This document shows, one piece after another, positions 24,191 through 36,410 of a stretch of 64,000 nt of DNA. Positions within the stretch are counted from its first letter, which is position 1. Every line of letters starts with the position of its first letter. Source of the stretch: Desmodus rotundus (taxonomy: Eukaryota > Chordata > Mammalia > Chiroptera > Phyllostomidae); assembly GCF_022682495.2 (NCBI RefSeq), contig NC_071392.1:135728818-135792817 (forward strand). Direction: 5' to 3'. The notes under the pieces are model-generated. The model saw nothing but the letters and a program-made list of their open reading frames with translations. It did not search any database and was not told the origin of the DNA. The position numbers were made by a program, and so were the translations under genes.

Positions 24191-25429
24191 ATTGTAACTC
24201 ACTTATGAGTTCCTAAGACTCCATGTTCCTTATTCAATTCCCCCCCCCCCAACCTTGATTAAGGCCTCTCAAGTCCCATCTTCCCTGGACTCTTCAGTGT
24301 CTCCAGATTGGGTGCTGCCTCTCCACTCAGTGCAGCCCTGGAATCAATTAATCAGTCAAATATCTCTGTGACTCCTTGCCTGTCATGCTCTGACCTCAAG
24401 TGGGGGACAATTTTCCCAGAGATGATGAACACTGATGAGGCAGCAAGACATGGGTGCTGTAAATGGGCACAAGAAATGTTCCAGAGCCATCCTGGAGGGT
24501 ATGAAATGGGACCTTGGGGTTTTGATTCACATTCCTAGGAAAGGCCTTTTTACAAGGTCATGGTTCCCCGAGGACCTCATGTTGATTGGCATCATCCCCT
24601 TGGTTCAAAGATCAGCTCACTGAGGGCAGGGGTCAAGAGATACCTTACTATTTCAAGTGTGGCCTGCTGGATCATCTACGGCTTAAGGAGATACACGTAG
24701 GTGTTAGTGCCCAGTACCTCTCACCCCACCCCACCCCCAGATCTGCAATGGACTCACATGGTTGGATACCTAATGGTGATAACCCTGGCACCAGCCACCT
24801 CACAGGCCACACCCAACTTCACCAAGGAGTGGCCTGTAAAAGACAGTGTACAGGCCATCCAAGGACACCTGTATCTACCAGTTACAATGCTTGCCGCTTT
24901 CTACACTACCTTGCCCACCCATGGGTCTGGAACCTCTTTTTTCAGTGGGTTCCAACTGATTTTCAAATGCCTGCATGCTTTTTTCCAGACTTGTAAAATG
25001 AAAATCTCTTGGCCCCTCTAGTCAGCAGTCCAGAAGTAACAGGAAATGACACCCTGCTCTCTCAGGAGTTGGTGTGTGAATGTTCCAGGTCCCCCTTCCC
25101 CACCTTTCCAGCCCTCCTGGTGGGATCCTTACATGCTGTTGCTCTATGCTTTTTGCAGCATTTTTAGGCTACCACTGCCCACAGTGGAAGCTGGTTGAGT
25201 AATCTACTAATATTCTATTCCTACATCAATTTCAATTGGTGGGCTTTTGCCCCACACCAAACAATTCTCAGACACCAGCTGGGTGTCCTGTAATTCCACT
25301 CAATTTTGACACTAACTGGAGATGACATCAGATCCCAGAGGTTAAAGGATCTGTTCCACAAGACTGTCTCCACTTCAAATGACAATCACAAGTCCAGGTT
25401 ATCACTTGTGCTTCTGACCTACTGGCTAT
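24191..25429. other. Unassigned interval
   Basis: An 11-base C run occurs at 24240-24250. Overlapping plus frames at 24586-25021 have no recognisable features. I see no gene. Confidence 0.35.
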
Positions 25430-25990
25430 AAATCAGGGTTCTCATGGTCCCCTCCTTTTATTTGATTAATTTGCTAGGAGACCTTAAAACTCAGAGAAAC
25501 ATTTTACTTACTAGATTAACAGTTTATTATAAAAGATACAACTCAAGAACAGCCAGGTGAAAGAGACACATAGGGCAAGGTAAGGGGAAGGGGCTCAGAG
25601 CTTCCATGCTCTCTGCTAGCACATCACTCTCCTTGAATGTTTGTATGTTTCCCAACCCAGAAGCCCTCCAAACCCTGTGTTTTTGCATTTTATGGAGGTT
25701 TCATTACTTAGGCATGATTAGCTAAATCCTTGTCCTTTGGTGATTGAAGTCAACCTCCAGTTCCTCTCCCTTCCTTGGGAGGTGCAGGGTTAGAACTCAA
25801 AGTTTTAGCCCTCTCATCACAAGGTTGAGTCTCCTGACAACCTGCCTCCAACCTTAAGTGCTCTCTTAAGTCACCTCATTAACATAACAAAAGATATCCT
25901 TATCTCTCTCATCACTTAGGATATTCTAGTGTTTTAGGATTTCTATGCCGAGATGGGTGGTAAAAACCAAATCTGTATTTGTTATGATAA
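25430..25990 (-). repeat. Ancient ERV-type LTR, minus orientation
   Basis: The inverse of a long mammalian LTR is suggested by 'aaactcagagaaacattttactt', 'acagtttattataaaagatac' (inverse polyadenylation region), 'atggaggtttcattacttaggcatgatt' and 'ataacaaaagatatccttatc' in the expected order. It is old and diverged. Family name not assigned. Confidence 0.5.
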
Positions 25991-26329
25991 ATCACAGTAT
26001 GACATCCACTGTCCCTGTCTCAATTCCCCACTCCTAGACCAGTGCTCTTGCACTTACCAAATCAACAACTTGCATTGAATCCCTGCTCCAGATCCCCTTC
26101 TTGGAGAGTCCTAACTAAGTTTACCACACCGCATAATTCATACACATTAATTCATGGAACCTGCTTAGAAGCTGGTTCTGGCTGTAGATAAACAAATTGA
26201 CACCCCTGCCCCCATTGGAGGAAAGCCATAAAAATCTAAATTCTGTTTCCAAAGAACTGACACATAGCTTTATTCAAATTCACAAGAGCTTTAACAGTAG
26301 AAACTTACAAACATGGGCAAAGCGGCTCC

Positions 26330-26990
26330 TGATGCGGATCCGGGCCCGCGGGATCTGTGTGCTGTGGCACCAATAGACAAATACACATGGACTACATGAT
26401 ATTTAGAAATCCTGTGGAGAAAAAGGGACAGCATGACCGCTCTCTAAGTGAGACAGAAGGCTAGAGGGCCAGAGAGAGCCCAAGAGGGACGGACCCCTGC
26501 CTGGACAGGCTTTTATTGCTTTTCTGGGCACATTAAATCAAGAATGGTCCTCATTTACTATGCACAGGTTCACTGTAGGTGATTACCTTTTATAGACAAC
26601 ACAGGAAAGAATGCTGCTAATTACTTCAAAGAGAAGGATGTTGCAGATCAAGGGGGAAAGTGTTTGAACTGGTTACACTCCATACTTGGGAGGTTTAGCA
26701 CAGACTTTAGGAAGTTAAAGATACTCAGTAAACATTTGCTGCCTCAATTCAGGGTGAGGGAGTTTTAGCAAAAGCAAGCCTCATAGTAGCTTAGGTACAA
26801 TGCAAGCCTGATTCCCCATGGGAGAACCTGTCCATGGGCACGGGTCCTGTGTGCCGAACCTCGCACCCATTGGCTTTTCTGAGTGGGAGCTGGGCTACAT
26901 TTCCCACATGTGGAACAGTTCCCTATAGCTCCTCCCAGTGCTGGCCAGTTGGGAAGAATCCAACCCCCCAACCCACACACAGGACAGGGT
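26330..26990 (-). repeat. ERV LTR copy 1 (pair with 28085-28690)
   Basis: This is homologous to 28085-28690 along nearly its whole length (for example 'tggacaggcttttattgcttttctggg', 'tttactatgcacaggttcac', 'tccccatgggagaacct'). On the minus strand an AATAAA lies in 'agcaataaaagcc' near 26510, so it has a U3-R-U5 order with R/U5 to the left. The left edge begins tgatgc in both copies. The GC-rich stretch just inside the left edge is diverged between the copies. No gag/pol-like sequence is attached. Exact right edge uncertain. Confidence 0.6.
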
Positions 26991-26999
26991 CTCTTTTTT

Positions 27000-28084
27000 A
27001 TGGGGGCTTAATAGTAAAACCATATGGTGAGTAGCCTGGTAGACCACTGGAAAGAACAATGCATTCCTAAGTTAACAGATAACATCAAGCAGTTACCACA
27101 CTCTATAGATTCATTAACCTCTTTCCCGGGGGCATGACATTTATCTTTGGGCAGCATTTGGATTTTCTGGGTAGTCAGCCAAGCCTGAGGCTACAAAGAG
27201 TTAAAAGTCTAATATTTCCCAAATACCTTTGCTGCTAGAGCCATATTGCATCTCACTGATTTACCCTACACCCTCTCAACTGCAGTTTTATAATTCATTT
27301 TCAGAGATCAGGAGAGAGCCAGCCTCAGGACTATGCTAAGTTCAAGTTCTTCATGGTAGTATCACCTTGTAAAGCCTGGAGTGAAGAGGGTGCTGTCTTC
27401 AGAGTTGCTTCAGTGGCAAGCAGCAAACCCAGATCATACAGAATTCATACAGTTCAACGGGAGACAGTATTGGCTGGAGACTGTGTCTCAGAAGTTATCT
27501 AGCATCGTTTCTTCTGAACTCTCTGTCAAGGGCTGCCTCATATGGTCACATAGGCCCCACTGAGCCAATGGAGAGAACCTTACACTATCTCTTGATGGGG
27601 TGCAAGGCAAGGTTCTGGATGAGCATGTGGGACTAAAATATGTTTGTGGCCATTTTTGGAAAATATAATCTACCACAATAAGGAATGAGAAACCAATAGA
27701 GATCAAGACAGCCATTCTCCATAGCTCATAAGTGAGTGTATATACATGTGTGTGTGTCTTACTCTAGCTCTCCCTCTACTTCTCTCTCTCTCTCTCTCTC
27801 AGCACAAGGCTTTTCTCCTCTAGTTCATTAGCTCCTCTCTGCATTCATGGCCACACCTCACCTCTTAAGATTATGGGACTCAGTTCTTCCTGCCTTCCCA
27901 GAATCTCCCCAAAAGCCAGATTCTCAAGTGACTTCCCAGAAATGTAGTCCCAACTCACTCTTATCCAGCTGTGGCTCAGATAATTTTTTTTTAAGTCAGG
28001 AAGGTAAAAACAACACACATTTGGTTTTAGTGGTGATGCATTAGAAACACAACTGCCCAGTCATCACTGTAGATTGCCTGGCTC
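27000..28084. other. Interval between the two related LTRs
   Basis: About 1.1 kb, with no retroviral gene remnant I can recognise. It contains a CT dinucleotide run at 27779-27800 and small frames on both strands. It could be ordinary host DNA between two independent insertions, or a heavily deleted internal region. Confidence 0.4.
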
Positions 28085-28690
28085 TGATGCAGACCCTGAC
28101 CTGCAGGGTCCATGTGTTGTGGATGTGATGAACAAATTCACACGGATTGCAGAAGTCCTGTGGAGAAAAAGGGATGGCCTGGCCACTCTCTGAGTGAGAG
28201 AGCACCCTGACCCCTGCCTGGACAGGCTTTTATTGCTTTTCTGGGAACATTACATGGAGGATGGTCCTCATTTACTATGCACAGGTTCACTTTAGGTGGT
28301 TACCTTTTACAGAAAACAAAGGAGAAGATGTTGCTAATTACATCAAAGAAGAAGGATATTTGCAAATGCAAAGGGAAAAGTGGTTGAACTGGTTACACTC
28401 TTCCTTGGGAAGTTTAGCATAGGTTTTAGGAAGTTACTTTAAAGATATGCAGTAAACATTTGCTGCCTCAATTCAGGGCGAGGGAGTTTTAGCAAAAGCA
28501 AGCTTCAAAGCAGCCTAAATACAATGCAGGTCTGATTCCCCATGGGAGAACCTATCCATGGACGTGGGTCCTGTGTGCCAACCTCACTCCCCATTGGTTG
28601 TCCGAATCAGGGGCTGGGCTACATTCCCCACGCCACGTGGAACAGTCCCCTATATGGCTCCAAGTCACACAGTCTCTTGTGGCAAATGTT
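28085..28690 (-). repeat. ERV LTR copy 2 (pair with 26330-26990)
   Basis: Same orientation and layout as copy 1, with the inverse polyadenylation signal near 28230 ('ggcttttattgc'). Differences include a roughly 40-bp shorter R/U5 part and small indels. Copies differ enough to be old or to come from different subfamilies. Class II is possible but not shown. Confidence 0.6.
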
Positions 28691-29044
28691 CACTCCTGCA
28701 CCACAAAACTGTATTGAAAATGAGGACAAATTCAGTCCTGTGTTTACAGATCAAAGGTCCAAGAGTCACCTGTCTTCAGAGCTGCCAGAAGCTTGGTGTA
28801 ACCAGATGTGGCCTTCTTCCCTGAATGGACTCCAGATAGCAAATGGAGCAACTGGCTCTGCTGCTGCTTAGGCCAGACTCATCTTTCAGAAAGTGCTCAT
28901 GCAATTTGGTTACAAATCCTACCAATTTGTCAGTATTCTTGTCCCAAATTTAAAAGCTAGGCTTTGGAAGAATTATTGGCATGTAAGGAATGTGCTGTCA
29001 ATGCAACGTGTGAAAACATATTAACATTTTCTGAATGCTTCTTT

Positions 29045-29210
29045 TGTGATCTGTCCTACACTAAACACCACATATTATTTCATTAGCTCTTCACACCAAC
29101 ACAAGGAGATAGGTATTATTACTGTCCCCATTCTACAAATGAGGCAGCTGAGCTTCAAGGAAGTTAACTCACTTGCCACAATTACTGCTAGTATGTTAAG
29201 TCACAGAAGT
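29045..29210 (-). repeat. MIR SINE, minus orientation
   Basis: The inverse MIR order is clear: 'atttcattagctcttcac', 'ggagataggtattattactgtccccattctacaaatgagg', 'agttaactcacttgccac'. It ends right at the neighbouring DNA transposon. Confidence 0.7.
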
Positions 29211-29212
29211 TA

Positions 29213-29918
29213 CCATATTTTGCTATGTATAATGCACAATTTTTGCCCAAATTTTTGAGGGAAAAATAAGGATGCGCATTATAAGTGGGTAGTACTAATT
29301 CTGTATCTATATAAGTGTTTTTAATTATTTTATTTATACTTATGCATTAAAAATGTAACTCTAGAAAGCAATAACAATATCTGTATGCAAAATAATACCC
29401 TGGAACATGATAATCGGTTTTGTCTCTAAATATAAATAATTACAATTTTTTTCAAAATTACTTTATTGTTGTTCAAGTACAGTTGTCTGCATTTACCTCC
29501 CACCACTCCCTCCCACCCCAGCCAAATGCACCTCCCTCCCTTGTTTCCACCACCCCCCTTGGTTTTGTCCATGTGCCCTTTGTAGTTGTTCCTGAAAACC
29601 CTTCCCTCTATTCCCCCTCCCACCTCCCCTCTGGTTACTGTCAGATTGTTCTTAATTTCAATGTCTCTGGTTATATTTTGCTTGCTTTTTTCTTTTGTTG
29701 ATTAGGTTCCAGTTAAAGGTGAGATCATATGATACTTGTCTCTTGCTACCTGGCTTATTTCACTTAGCAGGATGCTCTCCAGTTCCATCCACGCTGTCAC
29801 AAAGGGTAAGATAATTAAATTAAAAAATTAAAATGAAAAAATTTTTTTCCTGAAAGTTTGGGCCAAAAATGTGGGTGTGCATCACACACAAGAGCACATT
29901 ACACATGACAAAATACAG
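29213..29918. mobile_element. DNA transposon with TA duplications, split by an L1
   Basis: The left end 'ccatattttgctatg' and the inverse of the right end, 'ctgtattttgtcatg', form inverted repeats that continue with 'tataatgcac'/'tgtaatgtgctc'. TA lies immediately outside both ends (29211-29212 and 29919-29920), as in Tc1/mariner-type elements. After removing the L1 at 29450-29812, about 340 bp of A/T-rich non-coding element remain, so it is non-autonomous. I cannot assign a named family. Confidence 0.6.
29450..29812 (-). mobile_element. LINE-1 3'-end insertion inside the DNA transposon
   Basis: The inverse of a young L1 3' UTR plus a short ORF2 end runs from 'ttattgttgttcaagtacag' to 'cacgctgtcacaaaggg'. 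The transposon sequence continues on both sides. A clean target duplication is not obvious ('ataatta' is shared). Confidence 0.75.
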
Positions 29919-30839
29919 TAAGTTACAAAAGTACTTTTATGTTTATGCCCAATTAAGAGTATTTTTAAAAGAAATTTACTGGCTTAAAACTGAGAAGTCC
30001 AAACTTCAGGGCTGATTTCATTCCCAACACAGTCATCAAATGTTTGATTTCTCCTTATCTCTCCTGTCTGCCTCATTATAAGGGGCTCCCTACTCAGGGA
30101 ATAATATGGCTGCAGCAGCACCATCTACACAGCACATGTCCAGAAGGAGAAACAGAAAAAGCATCTTTCCCAAAATCCCCTATAAAATCCTCTAGACTGG
30201 ATAGTCCAAACTAGGCCTCCCACTACTCCACAACTGTGTTCAGTAAATACAGTGCTTGTGTTTTGCTCTGTAGATCCAGGAGTGTCTCTAACCTCCCAAA
30301 ATCAAAGACCATAGTGGGAATAAAAACCAGACTTGCTTCTGAGAGTACAGGAATAACTAACTGTTAGAGGGGAATAATGACAACTACAATGTTGTGGAGC
30401 AGTTATTTCAACCGGGTCAGACACAATTTTAGATGATGGCAACACGAACCTGAACGTTTCCTGCTCTCCCATTCTCCTGCTACTGGCTCTGCTGGCTCTC
30501 AGGGCTAAAGCATTGCATTTTTACTAGACCATGGAGCTGGACAAATGTTCTCCTAACTAGGTTTTTTAGCTTTGAAGCAGGTCTCTCAGCCTCCTCACCT
30601 GCAAAATTGGTAATAGTTATTTCTACCAAAGTTATAAAAATGAAAGTGTGGACTCCAAGAAGAGATACAGCCATCTGTCAGAAATGGGTCCTCCTGGTTT
30701 ATTGGGCTCAAATTCATAACCACAATCTGGCAGCCATTGCTGACAGAAGCCTCTCATGCATACTACATCTCAGGGAAGCACAACAGATCAGGGTGCCAAG
30801 ACTTCTTGACATCAGAATAAACCTTTATAAAGAAGTTTC

Positions 30840-31240
30840 TGGAATCATACTTTGACCAATGGGCTGAGGCCTCCCTGACTTGTTCAATCAGAACTGTGCA
30901 ACTATATCATCATTTGTGCATTTACAAAACAAACAGAAAATCTCCATAAAGACCAGTTGGGATGCCTAATTCCAACCAATCAGGGCAGTGCTATGTATAC
31001 CAATCAAACTATGTAAATTTGGATTCTCCATTTGCATAGAAATGGACTAATCAGGGTCCAGGGCAGAAACTTTCTCTATAAAAAGTGTGCCTTCCCTTTG
31101 GGAAGGAGTGGGAAGCATACTTTTGGGTTTCCTACACTGCCTGTGTTTCCTAAGTTTATAAACTATTCACCTGAATAATGTCTCTCATTTTACCTAACCC
31201 ATATTGTAGATTCCTGTTTGTATTGGCTTGGCGGCAGAGA
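30840..31240 (+). repeat. Probable class I ERV LTR (U3-R)
   Basis: The stretch has three CCAAT-type boxes ('gaccaatggg', 'aaccaatcagg', 'accaatcaaac'), then a TATA box in 'tctctataaaaagtg' near 31075. It then has a pyrimidine-rich R-like segment. This U3 architecture is typical of gammaretrovirus-like LTRs. A clear polyadenylation signal and right end are missing, so it may be truncated. Confidence 0.45.
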
Positions 31241-31756
31241 TAATTTACTAACAAAATAAAAAGGGCTTACATGGGAAACATGAGGAAATAAACCTAGACA
31301 CCCAACCTAGTGGGCATGTAGAAAGTCAACTCTCATTCTCATTCCATTAATGCCAATTTGGGGTTTTTTTGTACATTACATCTGAATTTTATTTTCTCGG
31401 GATTTATAAAGACATTTTAGTGTGAATACTCTCCATAGATGCTAGTTTATCTCAGCCTATAATTCAATTTTTATAATCCCAATTTTTCACCTATTTAATT
31501 TAAGTGGGTGGGAGGGGGCACCCATAAAAGACCTCACCCAGTTTCTAAATATGTCCTGAAATCTGAGAGCAAGAATCCTCTTAGGAATGCAAGAAAATGT
31601 ACGCCATTGAGTAGCTAACAAGGTATGAGTTGAATGCAACACACTCTAAGGGTGCAGGAATATCAGTAAAACTCACATGCTCAGATGGCTCCCACAGGTT
31701 TGCAAAGAATTATTCAGTCTTTCAGACCAGTGGGCATACCTAAGAATCTTGTGTCT

Positions 31757-34700
31757 ACAAAACAAGCCTCAACAAATTCAAGAAAATTGAAATCATATCA
31801 CCCATTTTCCCTGACCACAAAGGATTGAAACTACAAATCAACCTCAAGGAAAAAAACCCAAAACACTCAAACTCATGGAGATTGAATAGCATGCTATTAA
31901 ACAATTAATGAGATTAAGGAAGAAATCAGAAAGTTTCTAAAAACAAATGAAAATGAACTCACAACAGTCCAAAACTTACGGGACACAGAGAAGGCAGTCT
32001 TGAGAGGGAAGTTCTAAGCAATACAGGCCTACCGTAAAAAAAAATAGAAACATTTCAAATAAACAACCTAACCCTACACCTACAAGAATTCGAGGAACAA
32101 CAACAACAACAACAAAAAGCCGAAAGCAAGTGGAAGGAAGGAAATAACCAATATCAGAGCAGAATTAAATTACATAGAGAATAAAAGCACAATACTAAGG
32201 ATCAATATATCCTGGAGCTGGTTCTTCGAAAAGATTAAAAAAATCGACAACCTTTTAAGCAGGCTCATCAAGAAAAAAAGAGAGGACCCAAATAAGCACA
32301 ATCAGAAATGAAAGAGAAGAGATTACAACTGATATCACAGAAATACAAAGGATTGTAAGAAATTACTACGAAGAACTATATGACAAGAAATTTGAAAACC
32401 TAGGTGAAATGGACAAATTTCTAGAAAGATATAATCTTCCCAAACTGAATGAAGAAGAAGCAGAAAGCTTGAACAGACCAGTAACAGCAGACGAAATTGA
32501 AGCAGTAATCAAAAAACTCCTGGCACACAAAAGCCCCAGACCAGATGGTTTCACAGGAGAATTTTACAAACATTTAAGGAAGAGCTAACACCCATTCTTC
32601 ACAGACTATTCCAAAAAATTCAAGAACACAAGACTCCCAAATTCTTTTTATGAAACCCACATCATCCTAATCCTAAAACCAGATAAAGATAGAACAAAGA
32701 AAGAAAACTTCAGGCCAATATCACTGATGATAAAATCCTCAACAAAATAGTGGCAAACCTCATCCAAAAATACATTAAGAAGATCATACACCAAGTGGGA
32801 TTCATGACTCAGTGGGATTCATCCCAGGGATGCAAGGATGGTACAATAACTTAAAATCAAAAAACATAATTCATCACGTAAACAAAAGCAAAGATAAAAA
32901 TCACATGATCATATCAACAGATGTGGAAAAAGAATTTGATAAGGTACAGCACCCATTTATGATAAAAACACTCAGCAAAGTGGGAATAGAGGGAGCATTC
33001 CTCAACATAATAAAGGCCATATATGAGGGACCTACAGCCAACATCATAGTCTATGGGCAAAAACTAAAAGCTGTCCCCAAAAGATTAGAAACAAGACAAG
33101 GATGCCCACTTACACCACAGTACTGGAAGTCCTAGGCACAGCAACTTGACAGAAAAAGAAATAAAAGGCATCCAAACTGGAAAGGAGGAAGCAAAACTGT
33201 CATTGTTTGCAGATGACATAACAGTTTACACAGGAAATCCTATAGACTCCACCAAAAAACTACTGGACCTAATAAGCAAATTTGGCAAAACAGCAGGATA
33301 CAAAGTCAATATTCAGAAATCAAAGGCATTTTTGTATACCAACAATGAAGTATCAGAAACAGAAAAAAAATCCCATTTTCTATAGCAATAAAAAAAATGT
33401 ATCTAGGAATAAACCTAACCAAGGAGGTAAAAGACCTGTACTCAGAAAACTATACAACACTGAAGAAAGAAATTAGGAAAGACACAAATGAATGGAAGCA
33501 TGAACCATATTTACGAAGTGGAAGAATTAACATCATCAAAATGTCCATACTACCCAATTTACAGATTCAATGCAATCCTTATTACAGTACCAATGACATA
33601 TTTCACAGATATAGAACAAATATTTCAAAAATTTATATGAAACCATAAGCAATCCCAAAAAGCTGCAGCAACATTGAGAAATAAGAACAAAGTAGGAAGG
33701 ATCACAATACCTGATATCAAACTGTATTCCAAGGCCACTGTAATCAAAACAGCCTGGTACTAGCATAAGGACAGACAAATACACCAATGGAACAGAATAG
33801 AGAGCCCAGAAATAAACTAAAGTCTCTGTGGTCAATTAATTTTTAACAAAAGGGATAGAAGCATAAAATGGAGTAAAAATAACCTCTTCAACAAATGGTG
33901 TTGAGAGAGCTGGACAGCTACATGCAAAAAATGAAACTCGACCTCCAACTTACACCACACACAAAAATAGATTCAAGGTGGATAAAAGACTTAAATATAA
34001 GTAGTGACACCATAAAAGTCCTAGAGGAAAACATCAGCAGGAAAATCTCGGACATTCCATGCAGCAATATTTTCACTGATATGTCCCCTAAAGCAAGGGA
34101 CATAAAGGAAAGAATAAACAAATGGGACCTCATCAAAATAAAAAGCTCCTGCATGGCTAAAGAAAACAGCATTAAAATGTAAAGAGGACCGACTGTGTGG
34201 GGAAAACATATTTGCCAATGATACCTTGGATAAGGATTTAATCTCCAGAATATATAAAGAATTCACACGAGTTCTCTCTAGGCAGACAAACAACCCAATT
34301 AAAAAACAGGCAAAAAATCTGAACAGACACTTCTCCAGGGAGGACATACAGAGGGCCCAGAGACATATGAGAAGATGCTCAGCATCACTAGCCATCAGAC
34401 AGATAAAAATTAAAACCACAATTAGATACCACTTTACACCAGTGAGCGTGGCCATCATAAACAAATCAACAAACAAGTGTTGGAGAGGATGTGGAGAAAG
34501 GGGAATCCCAGTGCACTGTTGGTGGGATTGCAGACTGGTGCAGCCACTGTGGAAAACAGTATGGAGTTTCCTCAGAAAACTAAAAATGGAACTGCCTTTT
34601 GACCCAGCAATTCCACTGCTGGGATTATATCCTAAAGAACCCTGAAACACCAGTCCAAAAGAACCTATGCACCCCAATGTTCATAGCAGCACAAGTTACA

Positions 34701-35165
34701 ATAGCCAAGTGCTGAAGGCAATCTGAATGCCCATCAGTAAATGAATGGATCAAAAAACTATGGTACATTTACATGACGGAATACTACACAGCAGAAAGAA
34801 AGAAGGAGCTCCTACCCTTCAAAACACCATGGATGGGACTGGACAGCATTATGCCAAGTGAAATAATCCAGGTGGTGAAAGCAAATACCACATAATCTCA
34901 TGTTTAAGTGGAACCTAATCAACGAAACAAACAAGAAACAAAATATAAACAGAGACATTGAAATTAAGAACAATCTGACAGTAACCAGAGTGGAGATGGG
35001 AGGGGACAATGGGTGCGAAGAGGGGAAGGGTTTTCAAGAACAACTGTAAAACACATAGACAAAACCAAGGGGTGATGGTGGAGACTGGGGGGGGGGGGGG
35101 CGGAAATGTAGACAAGTGTATTTGAACAACAATCAAATGTAAAAAGTCACTAAAAAATAAAACAA
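31757..35165 (+). mobile_element. 5'-truncated LINE-1 (3.4 kb) with target duplication
   Basis: The insertion is bounded by 'aagaatcttgtgtct' (31742-31756) and 'aagaaccttgtgtct' (35166-35180), one mismatch. It contains ORF2 from within the endonuclease-to-RT region to the C-terminus, then the 3' UTR with a 14-base G run (35087-35100) and an A-rich tail. It lies about 0.6 kb upstream of the NXT1 CpG-rich promoter, in the same orientation. Confidence 0.9.
31800..34645 (+). pseudogene. L1 ORF2 (endonuclease/RT) broken into pieces
   Basis: ORF2p is the L1 endonuclease and reverse transcriptase. Here it is split by frameshifts and stops into pieces such as 32812-33135, 33146-33385, 33397-33648, 33895-34182 and 34226-34645. 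The catalytic block is still seen as '[11 protein letters not shown]' near 33200. The C-terminal cysteine region reads '[16 protein letters not shown]' near 34520. The 218-codon minus-strand frame at 34021-34677 is antisense to this and is not a gene. Confidence 0.85.
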
Positions 35166-35180
35166 AAGAACCTTGTGTCT

Positions 35181-35759
35181 TAAGAAACCAAAGTTTTAAA
35201 TTTACGCTATAAACTATAAATTTCCTGAGTCCCATGCTAATTGGTTTCAATCTATTGAGCTTGTTTTAACAAAATTTCAGTTAAAAAAAACCAAAAAAAT
35301 CAAAACAGCCCCAGGTTCCAGATTAGCTGAAATGCAGCTAGTTTCAAAGACAGAGAACAGAAAGTATCACATAGGATGTTCGGAGCCAGAGCCTGAGCCG
35401 GTCCTCTTCGGCCCTCAATTCACTGGATACAAGAAGGTTAAGTTTCCGTATTTGGCATATGTGGGTTACTTCAAGCCCTACCCACACCCTTAACTCTTCT
35501 TGCACTTTCAGTTTAATTTCCCACTTACTATAAATTGGTTTTCCTCCATGTGTACTTGAATTCAATAGACGCTCTGCAGGCTTCACTCACAGAGTCGTGG
35601 AGTTTCCCTGGTGCTCCCCGGGGTGATGTACTGACTCCCCACATGTTATCTCCGTTTGAAAGCCTTACGTTGGGTCGCTGCTGGTTTCCCGGGACTGCAT
35701 CAAGTAGTGAAGCTTCACTGGTCTTAACTGGGATCACCCCACCTGCTAGAGAATGAGAG
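35181..35759. other. Promoter-flanking unique sequence
   Basis: The sequence becomes CpG-richer towards the right. Small frames exist on both strands (35528-35737 minus, 35535-35756 plus). A divergent transcript from the NXT1 promoter could lie here, but there is no direct sequence proof. Confidence 0.3.
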
Positions 35760-36410
35760 ATATCGCGAGAGTGTCCTCATATTACCTATCCTTCCTCATT
35801 AAGCGACCTTCTGGGGCATGAGAGCCGCTCTCACCCCCGTAATTCCCGGGCTCCGAAGACGGAACTTGGAAGTTTTTATCCAATCAGGAATCCCACCTAA
35901 CAAGTAGGCCTGCGTCTGTGATCCGCTTAGACCAATGAAAACGCCAGCGCGGATTTGCAGTGGTGTTCTGGGAAAGCGCCTTTGCCGGAAGTCCCTTTCT
36001 CCTTTCAGTCACAGCTAGGTGGAGCTAGCCTCGGAGACAGCGGTCCCACTGGTTGGCACAGGTGTCCTTCACGGGAAGGTGGGAGCGGGCGTTGTCGGGG
36101 CGCTGGCGTGATCGCGGAGCACTGTGGACGGCACTGTGAAGTCTCCGGACTCAGAGGTTCTGCAGCCCAGGCCTGGCCTCCCGGGGAGAAGAAGCGGGGC
36201 GAAGGGAGACTCTTTTCTGTCTCCTCCTAAAGTGACCGGCGGAAGAGCGCGGAGCCTCGAAGGGCCCGCCCTGAGACCTTCAGGGGCGGGCTGTCTGTGG
36301 AGCTGTGGCCTGTGTTCGGGTCGCTGGTCGGGCCACCACGACCCACGCTGACCGGGCAGACCGAGGTCGCCATCCACGCCGACCCCTGCCTTCGCTGGCG
36401 CAGGTAGGTG
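35760..36410 (+). promoter_or_regulatory. CpG-rich NXT1 promoter
   Basis: CpG density rises sharply compared with the A/T-rich surroundings. Recognisable sites are a 'tcgcgaga' element at 35763-35770, CCAAT boxes at 35880-35884 and 35932-35936, and an ETS-type 'ccggaagt' at 35985-35992. There is no TATA box at a suitable place. This is the usual layout of a broadly expressed mammalian gene, and transcription probably begins shortly after the ETS site. Confidence 0.75.
36000..36403 (+). other. NXT1: NXT1 exon 1 (5' UTR), start approximate
   Basis: The exon is inferred from a good splice donor, 'gcgcag|gtaggt', with the intron beginning at 36404, inside the CpG-rich region. It carries no frame that joins to the NXT1 reading frame with a better start than the exon 2 ATG, so it is treated as untranslated. 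The 5' boundary is only estimated from the promoter motifs. Confidence 0.5.

Noticed and set aside
27000..28084. Retroviral interior between the two LTRs
   Set aside because: No protease, polymerase or envelope-like segment could be recognised in any frame.
34021..34677. 218-codon minus-strand frame
   Set aside because: It is antisense to L1 ORF2 in the 31757-35165 element and arises from the A-rich coding strand's composition.
31757..35165. L1 as an active element
   Set aside because: It is 5' truncated and ORF2 is split into at least five frames.
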